IMG/VR virus record: IMGVR_UViG_3300046733_001513 | Location: 1 to 21,382 of that record | DNA from: a virus | DNA: 21,382 bases | Strand: one strand, 5' to 3' | Shown here: piece after piece, positions 7,684 to 15,000 of the stretch | How the letters are laid out: each line of letters opens with the position of its first letter | Position numbering within the stretch: position 1 is the first letter of the stretch | The notes under the pieces: generated by a model | Database searches by the model: none | Seen by the model: the letters and a program-made list of their open reading frames with translations, nothing else | What the model was told of the DNA's origin: nothing | Translations under genes and position numbers: made by a program

Positions 7684-8022
7684 ATGGCTACATATAAAAA
7701 TTTATTTATCGATCAGGGATCGGATTTTAGTGTCATGATTGATCTCAACCCAATAGTTGGTTCCTTAGTTCTAACAAATTATACGGGCAGAGGTCAGATT
7801 AGAAAGACATACAATTCAAGTGCAAAGACAGATTTTACGGTCACCCTTGATAGTGTCAATAAAGAATTAGTTTGTAATCTCACCGCGGCTCAGACAGGCT
7901 TATTAAAGTCTGGAAGATATGTTTATGATCTCGAAATACTTTCACCAGACTCACCATCAATCGTCACACGAGTGATTGAAGGACAAGTAGAAGTCACCCC
8001 TCGTGTGACCCTTGGAGCTTAA
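7684..8022 (+). CDS. Small virion protein with Ig-like (BppU N-terminal-like) fold
   Basis: A 112-residue protein beginning MATYKNLFIDQGSDF, a form shared by small structural proteins found beside the neck genes of marine T4-like phages. The pattern (an early IDQGSDFSVMIDL strand, a GRGQIRKTY centre, a LKSGRYVYDLEI strand and an IEGQVEVTP end) resembles the N-terminal beta-sandwich domain of phage baseplate upper proteins. It probably sits on the neck, tail or fibre attachment surface. It is the first gene behind a late promoter, followed after 13 bases by gp13. Virion location is inferred from the neighbours and the family resemblance. Confidence 0.7.
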   Translation: MATYKNLFIDQGSDFSVMIDLNPIVGSLVLTNYTGRGQIRKTYNSSAKTDFTVTLDSVNKELVCNLTAAQTGLLKSGRYVYDLEILSPDSPSIVTRVIEGQVEVTPRVTLGA

Positions 8023-8030
8023 TATAAATA
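8023..8030 (+). promoter_or_regulatory. T4-type late promoter TATAAATA before gp13
   Basis: Perfect core starting directly after the previous stop codon and ending five bases before the ATG at 8036. It also decides the start of gp13, because the upstream TTG at 8012 would lie before the promoter. Confidence 0.8.
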
Positions 8031-8035
8031 GAGAC

Positions 8036-8788
8036 ATGGCTAAACCAAATTCAAGACAAACATTAATCGATTATTGCATGCGCTCATTGGGTGCACCAGT
8101 GATCGAAATCAATGTAGACGAAGATCAGGTTTCTGATCGCATAGATGAGGCACTTCAATTTTATCAAGAATATCATTCAGATGCCGTTGTCAGAACTTAT
8201 CTCAAAAAGAAAGTTACACAGGATGATATAGATAATCGATACATTGATCTACCTGATAAAATGCTTTTTGTGAATAGAGTTTTTCCTATCGATGGTGGAA
8301 CAACAGGCACAGGAATGTTTTCCGTGGATTATCAGATTCATCTTAATGATATATTTGATATGCAGAATGCCGGCGGTGGATTATTGACCTATGAGATGAG
8401 TCAACAATATCTTTCATTGATCGACCGACAGATTAGTGGTATGCAACACATCTCAACATTTACAAGACATGCCGATAGATTGGCAATCGAAATTGATTGG
8501 GAAGCAAATCTTTCTGTAGATGACTACATCATTGTTGAAGGATATCAAACACTCGATCCCGATACATACACAGATGTTTATAATGATAGATTCCTCAAAA
8601 AATATTCAACCGCTCTCATTAAACGCCAATGGGGCTTGAATCTAATTAAATTTGAAGGTATGCAACTTCCAGGTGGAGTTACTTTAAATGGTCGCCAAAT
8701 TTATGACGACGCTATACAAGATATTGAAAAGATCGAAGAAGAAATGCAACTCACCTACGAGATGCCACCTCACTTCTTTGTTGGATAA
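8036..8788 (+). CDS. gp13: Neck protein gp13 homologue
   Basis: A 250-residue protein matching the T4 gp13 group of marine phages. The recognisable stretch is SRQTLIDYCMRSLGAPVIEI followed by NVDEDQVSDRIDEALQFYQE, near the N-terminus. With gp14, gp13 forms the head-to-tail neck that closes the filled head and receives the tail. The start at ATG 8036 is chosen over the longer open frame from TTG 8012 for two reasons: the conserved N-terminus begins at MAKPNSRQ, and a late promoter lies between the two. The protein is soluble, with no signal or membrane segment. It is followed after eight bases by gp14, the usual partner. Confidence 0.88.
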   Translation: MAKPNSRQTLIDYCMRSLGAPVIEINVDEDQVSDRIDEALQFYQEYHSDAVVRTYLKKKVTQDDIDNRYIDLPDKMLFVNRVFPIDGGTTGTGMFSVDYQIHLNDIFDMQNAGGGLLTYEMSQQYLSLIDRQISGMQHISTFTRHADRLAIEIDWEANLSVDDYIIVEGYQTLDPDTYTDVYNDRFLKKYSTALIKRQWGLNLIKFEGMQLPGGVTLNGRQIYDDAIQDIEKIEEEMQLTYEMPPHFFVG

Positions 8789-8791
8789 ATA
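8784..8791 (+). promoter_or_regulatory. Late-promoter-like element GATAAATA before gp14
   Basis: Matches the relaxed consensus NATAAATA used by marine T4-like phages, with G in the first place. It overlaps the gp13 stop and again ends five bases before the next ATG (8797). Confidence 0.6.
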
Positions 8792-8796
8792 ATGAT

Positions 8797-9717
8797 ATGC
8801 CAAGAAATGTATATTTCAGTCAAGGGACAAATTCTGAACAAAGAATTTACGAAGATATAATTATCGAAGGTCTTCGCATTTACGGGCACGATGTGTACTA
8901 TCTGCCCCGTAAAATAATTAAAGAAGACGGTATCTTTAATGAGGCTTCTCTATCGGAATTCGGTTCCTCGTACATGATCGAGGCTTATGTAGAGAATGTA
9001 GATGGCTTCGAAGGTGAGGGTGATCTTCTATCCAAATTTGGATTAGAGATAAGAGACCAAGCCACATTGGTAATTTCTAATAAGAGATGGGAACAGCTTG
9101 TCGGTAGATTCCAGAATCCTGTCGAGGCTAGACCACAAGAAGGTGATATCATCTTCTTCCCAATGGTCAATACACTATTTGAAATCAAATATGTCGAACA
9201 AGAGACACCATTCTATCAATTACAAAATCTTCCTGTATTCAAGCTCAAGATAGAAGCCTTTGAATATGGTAATGAGGCAATTGATACCGGTGTTGAAGAG
9301 ATTGATGCATTTGAAAGCCAATTTGGCTCCAGAACAAGATTGATCACTGGTGCGACAACAGAATTTGCAGTTGGGGATAATGTTACACAGTATCAACTAG
9401 GTCTTACTGTTAATGGTGAGATCGCAGAACTGATTGGTGACAATCTAGATTCTCCAGCAGGTTCGATCATTGATGTAACTGGAATAAGTGCCGACGATGG
9501 TTCTAATTCCAACTTCAAACCCACTAATGGTTCGAATGGTAACCTTGTTAATGTGTCATCATTTGCCGTTACACCAATTCTTTCGATTGATACCTTTGAG
9601 CCTATTAAAGCCAGTGATACCTACGGAACCGATCAGAGTTCTGAGTTTGAAGATATTGGTAATAATTTCATAGATTTCTCAGAATTAAACCCATTTGGAA
9701 TACCCGATAATGCTTAG
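8797..9717 (+). CDS. gp14: Neck protein gp14 homologue
   Basis: A 306-residue homologue of T4 gp14, the second neck protein. The N-terminal pattern NVYFSQGTNSEQRIYEDIII, then GLRIYGHDVYYLPR, and the later FGLEIRDQATLVISNKRWE (about residues 80-100) are characteristic of the gp14 group in T4-like marine phages. The C-terminal third (from about residue 215) is Ser, Asn, Gly and Asp rich and looks like a flexible or variable tail. The protein works with gp13 at the head-tail junction, where gp15-capped tails dock. Its end overlaps the gp15 start by eight bases (ATGCTTAG), so the pair is probably translationally coupled. Confidence 0.88.
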   Translation: MPRNVYFSQGTNSEQRIYEDIIIEGLRIYGHDVYYLPRKIIKEDGIFNEASLSEFGSSYMIEAYVENVDGFEGEGDLLSKFGLEIRDQATLVISNKRWEQLVGRFQNPVEARPQEGDIIFFPMVNTLFEIKYVEQETPFYQLQNLPVFKLKIEAFEYGNEAIDTGVEEIDAFESQFGSRTRLITGATTEFAVGDNVTQYQLGLTVNGEIAELIGDNLDSPAGSIIDVTGISADDGSNSNFKPTNGSNGNLVNVSSFAVTPILSIDTFEPIKASDTYGTDQSSEFEDIGNNFIDFSELNPFGIPDNA

Positions 9718-10447
9718 TGGAACACATTTTTATAATCAGACAATAAGAAAATCTGTTGCTGTATTTGGAACGATATTCAATAATATTCGTGTCCGTAAAT
9801 ATAATAGCACAGAAGAAAGAGTACCAATCTCTTATGGGCCAAGACAAAAATTCCTTGCCAGTATAGAATCAGATAAAAGAGATGAATCAGTTGCGATCAA
9901 AGTTCCAAGAATGAGTTTTGAGATCACAGATATATCCTATGACCCTACTACAAATTTAAATAAGAATAATAAGATATATTTCAATGATACTGTAACTGGC
10001 AAAGATGTCATAAATCAAAGTGTGCCTTATATACTAGGTATGCAATTAAATATTCTTTCTAAGACTCAAGATGAGGCTCTTCAAATTATGGAGCAGATTC
10101 TTCCCACATTCACACCAGAATATACCGTAGCTATCAAAGATATGAATGGTCCCAATTCATCTGCTGATGTGCCTATTATTCTTGAGAGTATTTCTTTTCA
10201 AGATGAGTATGAAGGGGATTTCGAAACAAGAAGAACCATTATCCATACCCTTGATTTTAAAATGAAAATTAAGTTCTATGGACTAACTACCACCAAGCCA
10301 CTTATCAAGACTGTTGAGGCTGAGTTCTTTGATACGACCGTGGAAGCCCGACCCTCTGAACCAATTGATAGAGTTAAAGTCACAACAGGAGCATCTGATA
10401 CCGCAGATAACTTCACAGCAATAACGACATTTGGCTTTGATGACTAA
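9710..10447 (+). CDS. gp15: Tail sheath-stabilising and tail-completion protein gp15 homologue
   Basis: A 245-residue homologue of T4 gp15, which forms the hexameric ring capping the tail tube and sheath and joins the tail to the neck. Features shared with gp15 are the opening GTHFYNQTIRKSVAVFGTIF (T4 begins MFGYFYN...), VPISYGPRQKFLASI, the LPRxxF-like segment VPRMSFEITDISYD, and the helix EALQIMEQILPTFTPEYTV. The open frame extends to a TTG at 9695, but the ATG at 9710 places the start at the conserved MxxGTHFY and gives a normal eight-base overlap with gp14. The last 40 residues are Thr and Asp rich and are variable in the family. Confidence 0.87.
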   Translation: MLSGTHFYNQTIRKSVAVFGTIFNNIRVRKYNSTEERVPISYGPRQKFLASIESDKRDESVAIKVPRMSFEITDISYDPTTNLNKNNKIYFNDTVTGKDVINQSVPYILGMQLNILSKTQDEALQIMEQILPTFTPEYTVAIKDMNGPNSSADVPIILESISFQDEYEGDFETRRTIIHTLDFKMKIKFYGLTTTKPLIKTVEAEFFDTTVEARPSEPIDRVKVTTGASDTADNFTAITTFGFDD

Positions 10448-10456
10448 TAAAAATTG

Positions 10457-10464
10457 TATAAATA
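10457..10464 (+). promoter_or_regulatory. T4-type late promoter TATAAATA before gp8
   Basis: Perfect core in the 44-base gap between gp15 and gp8, ending 27 bases before the ATG at 10492. It implies a short A-rich leader of roughly 20 bases with no clear Shine-Dalgarno sequence. Confidence 0.78.
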
Positions 10465-10491
10465 AACAAAGAAAGATTTAATTAAAAAAAT

Positions 10492-12033
10492 ATGAGTGCT
10501 ATTATAACCCCAACATTTAGAAAAAACGCTGTCGGAGATTTTCAGTCTGGCATCGATAATCCTAGTAACAACTATTACATTGGTATAGGAAGACTCATTC
10601 CTTGGCCTAATAACCCTGGCACACCTCCAATATCCGAGGAGAGCTCATTGTTTACTGAACCTCTTCCACAAGTGACACTTGCTGAAGAACAAGATGTGCG
10701 CGACGAATTGATGACCTTGGTGAAAGTTAAGGAAAGTTCGCCAATGATTCCCAAGAATCTATGGTCTCAAGATAGAAGATATAAAAGATATGATCCAACC
10801 GATCCTCTTACCTTTGAACTTGAGGGTAATCTATATCCATCTATAACAGTAAGTGATGATAAAATTTATCTTTGCATTGAAAATAATACTGATGGAAATG
10901 GTACTATCGGAGAATCATCACTCTCACCTCATGTCGATAATGGCACATTCCAATCAGCCACACAAAAGGTTGGCGATGATCGTGGTGATGGTTATGTTTG
11001 GGCTTATATTGGCGCTTTATCATCTAATTCTAAATTAGATAATGATCAATTTATAAGTGTTTCACCCGATGCATTGACTGATTCAACTGAGATAGCAGCA
11101 GCGTTGGCTGCGACAGGAGGCTTGGTTTATGGATTCAAGATCGAACAAACAACTGGTACAGTAGACTTAGACAAGGTTGATATTGTTCTTGAGGGTATCG
11201 ATTCAACTGGCACTAAGATCGCCGATGTCTTAATTGTAGATAGTGATGGAACTACTGGAACCATCGATGGTAGATTTACAATCGAAGGCCCCGCATCTGG
11301 TTCGGGCATCGATAAATTGTATTATACGGTTAATTCTTATACAAATGCACCTGCCGGATACAAAAAAGCCACCATCACAGTTTACAGTGTAGATACAAAT
11401 GGTGATCGAACAAAGATTGATGATATTAAGATAATCCCACTTCTGGCGCCACTTGAAGGTTTTGGTTATGATATTTCAAATCATACTCCAGCTCATTATG
11501 CCGGTGTTTATGCAAGATTTGCAGAATCTGTTGATGGTGAGTCTTTAACAGTGGCAGCATATAGACAGATTTCAATCATAAAGAATCCTCAAAGAAGAAC
11601 AGATGATTCACCCGATGATATTGATAACGAAGATGTGGCTCTAGTCTATGCAGATGAAGAAGCAATTGACTGCTTAAATTATATTCAGATTAGTGGTAGT
11701 GATGTGAATCTTCAAGGGTTCGATCCGGGTACAATCATATCTCAGGTTAGTTCAGGTGCCAAAGCACAAGTTGTGCATGTTGATCTAGGTGGTAAAAAGA
11801 TTTACTATCAACAGCAAGATCAATTCCTCTCCAATTTCTTGCCTTTTGATACATCAGGTGATATTGTAGCCGAAACTACAATTCCCGTAACTATACAAGG
11901 TTCAGATGTCTTATCTTTATATACAAGTGAATATATAAAGGATACAGGTGAAGTTCTTTTTGTGGATAATAGAAAAAGAATTAATAGAAATCAAGATCAG
12001 ATTGAAGACCTTAGGATTGTAATACAATTCTAA
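10492..12033 (+). CDS. gp8: Baseplate wedge protein gp8 homologue, enlarged
   Basis: A 513-residue homologue of T4 gp8, a baseplate wedge subunit. Shared landmarks in order are NYYIGIGRLIPWPNN (T4: TIFITFGRSEPW), GDGYVWAYI (residues 165-173; T4: GDGYVWEYL), YRQISIIKNP (357-366; T4: FRQISIITNP) and the C-terminal GEVLFVDNRKRINRN followed by DLRIVIQF. T4 gp8 has 334 residues. The extra length lies mainly between residues about 200 and 325, a beta-rich insert of Asp, Thr and Gly character, and at about 395-470, where an SGAKAQV-type module sits. Both may be surface domains. The gene follows gp15 rather than gp7 as in T4. Function is inferred from the shared motifs. Confidence 0.82.
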   Translation: MSAIITPTFRKNAVGDFQSGIDNPSNNYYIGIGRLIPWPNNPGTPPISEESSLFTEPLPQVTLAEEQDVRDELMTLVKVKESSPMIPKNLWSQDRRYKRYDPTDPLTFELEGNLYPSITVSDDKIYLCIENNTDGNGTIGESSLSPHVDNGTFQSATQKVGDDRGDGYVWAYIGALSSNSKLDNDQFISVSPDALTDSTEIAAALAATGGLVYGFKIEQTTGTVDLDKVDIVLEGIDSTGTKIADVLIVDSDGTTGTIDGRFTIEGPASGSGIDKLYYTVNSYTNAPAGYKKATITVYSVDTNGDRTKIDDIKIIPLLAPLEGFGYDISNHTPAHYAGVYARFAESVDGESLTVAAYRQISIIKNPQRRTDDSPDDIDNEDVALVYADEEAIDCLNYIQISGSDVNLQGFDPGTIISQVSSGAKAQVVHVDLGGKKIYYQQQDQFLSNFLPFDTSGDIVAETTIPVTIQGSDVLSLYTSEYIKDTGEVLFVDNRKRINRNQDQIEDLRIVIQF

Positions 12034-12036
12034 TTC

Positions 12037-12044
12037 AATAAATA
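12037..12044 (+). promoter_or_regulatory. Late-promoter-like element AATAAATA before the DUF4815 gene
   Basis: Matches NATAAATA in the 29-base gap, ending 18 bases before the ATG at 12063. The leader shows no Shine-Dalgarno sequence. The first base differs from the T4 consensus, and AT-rich DNA raises the chance of a random match. Confidence 0.5.
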
Positions 12045-12062
12045 TAATCAAACAAATACAAT

Positions 12063-15000
12063 ATGCCGAATAATATTACAACATTTGGGCAAACGCCTTA
12101 TGTAGATGATTTTCAAACCTCATCCATTGCAGGTGGTAAGACACCAGAAGAGAAAAATTATCTAAGGATTCTATATAAGCCTGGAGTTTCAGTTCAAGCC
12201 CGAGAACTTAATCAAATGCAATCTATGCTTCAATCGCAGATTGATTCATTAGGTAGAGCATCATTTGAAGATGGTGCCGCTGTTGTTGGTGGAGAAAAAC
12301 AATTTGATGATTCAATTTATGCCGTTGATATCAACATTGATGAATCTAATATTTTTCGACCGGAAGATAAGACACATTATCTCAATAATATAACTACATT
12401 ACAATATCAAGAGGTTGATGGAGCCGAGACATATTATATCAATGCTACCGTATTACACTATGTAGAACTTGGTAATGGTGATATAAGATTCTTTGTGAGA
12501 TATGATAATTCATACATAAATGAAACCACAGGTGTTGAAACTAAGACATTCCCAATTTCGGGTGGCGCCATTTATTATGGCGGTGCAGAAACAATTATTT
12601 CCATTAGTACAGAAACAGCTCTCGATCCAGAGTTGACAGGTCGAGGCACCATCTCAGATAGTCCATACCTACCCATTCAAGATTCAAGTAATGGCTCAAT
12701 TGGCTCTTTAGTTGCATCACATCAAGCGATTATTGCTAAAGTAGATTCAGGTATATTCTTTGTAAAAGGAGAATTTGTATTATCTGATGAAACAGAAATC
12801 TTTTTTGTAAAACCTGTATATGATTATCTTGCTAATGGAAAACTTGCCTTTAGAGTAAATGAACAGACCATAACAGCAGAAGATGATGAAACAGAATCTC
12901 TTTATGATAATGCTCAAGGTTATCCTAACTATAAGGCACCTGGTGCAGATAGATATGCAATCGACTTAGAACTTTTATTTCTCAGCGATGGTGATGCAAC
13001 AGTTGCGGGTAATGATAAAGACTTTGTAGATAATAATTCTGATGTAAGCTCGCTTTCAGATATAAATGAGAGTGATGAAATATTCTCATTTATTTTAGAA
13101 ATTGTAGATGGAAAAGATAGAGTAAAGGTATCAGATATTTTGGGTGATAATATCACCAATACCCTTGCACGAAGAACAGAAGAAGAGAGTGGAGATTATG
13201 CCGTTGAGCCTTTTATTATCGATGTTAGAGAATATTATAATGATACTAATGATTCCGAAAATAGAGGATTATATACTGAGCAACAAATTCGTGATGCAGG
13301 AATTACTGTAGAAGAAGGAGATATCTCTGGAATTGCAGAGATCGGCGATGTATTAATCGATGCAACCCAACCATCCCCAGCCGATGTTGAAAAATACGGT
13401 GAATCTAGAATGTCGATTGGTATTGAACCCTCTGTTGCTTATGTAGATGGTTTCAGAGTTGAGGCAACAGAGAGAATTGATATTCCTGCACCAAAGGCTA
13501 GAACAACCGAAGTTGATCCTGTCGAAGCAGTTGTTACTGCAGAACTAGGCTCATATATCGAAGGTGATGGTCTTTTTGGCACACCTGCTTTAGGAATTGA
13601 TGTTACACAAACCACTAGTGGTGCTACTGCTAAAGTAAGAGGAATCGAATATATCGGTGATAAATTTAGATTGTATGTTTATAATATAGACGGCTCATTC
13701 GATAATACAAATGATATAACTGGAACTAATTTCAAATTTACTCCTACAAGCACAATCATTGATCCCACCATATCAGAGAGTTTCATTGTCCTTCCTTATG
13801 AAAATATATCTGATGTGGTTGCAGCTGACTCTACATTCAAGATAAGAGAACTTTTTAATGGTGAATTTGATTCAAGTGAAGGTTCGAATGGGGTTGTTAA
13901 AATAACTTATACCGGCAATGATGGAAGAATCTTTAAGGATGAGGGTGGCGGTGATGATTATCTCATTCAAAGAGGCACAGGAACAACCGAGGCTGTTATT
14001 ATTCCAGAAACCGCAAGTATCAGTAATAATGAAGTAACTCTGACTCTCGCAGCTGGTCACGGGTTCACCGACGGTGAAACTGTACCAGTATTACACTCTT
14101 TTGAGGTTGATGGTGATACATCTGAAAGAAGCATAAAAACTAAAACACCTTCAGATGGAGGAGCAGCAAAACCACATGGTACTCAAACATTCGTGGGCAC
14201 ACTTGATGATACATTTAGAGGATTAGGAAAAGTTGATGTAATCGAAATTATAAGTGCCACTATCACATCTGATAGCCCAATTACAGATATTAAAAGTGAT
14301 ATCGAATTGGATGATGGACAAAGAGATGGTATTTACAAAGAAGCAAAGATTAGATACACAGGATCATTAGACCTAAGTTCTGAAACCGTTGTAGTTACAT
14401 TTAAATATTTTATCCGCGGTAGTGTAGGATCATATTATACTAAAAATTCATATATCAATACCGATTATAAAGATATTCCTTCCTATAAAGGTGTAAGACT
14501 TAGTGATATCATTGATTTCCGAGGTGATGAAATAGGATCAAACGGTCTGACAACATTCTTTGATCCAAATAGTGTTGTAGAGACGAAGGTAAACTATTAT
14601 CTTAATAGAGTTGATGTTGTTGTTGTAAATTCTATTGGAGAATTTAATGTGATAGAAGGTACTCCTGGTCTAAACCCAGATCAGCCCTCTATACCAGACA
14701 ATGCGATGCATCTCTATACGGTCAATGTTCCTGCTTATACTTTTGATATTAAAGATATCGAGAATGAGTATATTGATAATAGAAGATATACAATGAGAGA
14801 TATCGGTGAACTTGAATCTCGCATTAAGAATATCGAATATTTTAATACCCTATCTTTATTGGAGAAAGATGCTAATTCAAAGCAGATTCCCGATGATACC
14901 ACGGGTATGGAAAGATTCAAGAATGGAATCGTAGTTGATAGTTTCCTTGGTCATGGTACATCAGATACACTTGATCCAGGTTACGCTGCTTCGGTTGATA

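Noticed and set aside
8012-8035. Longer gp13 start at TTG 8012
   Set aside because: It would begin upstream of the late promoter and add residues absent from the conserved N-terminus.
9695-9709. Longer gp15 start at TTG 9695
   Set aside because: The ATG at 9710 fits the conserved gp15 opening and gives a normal short overlap with gp14.
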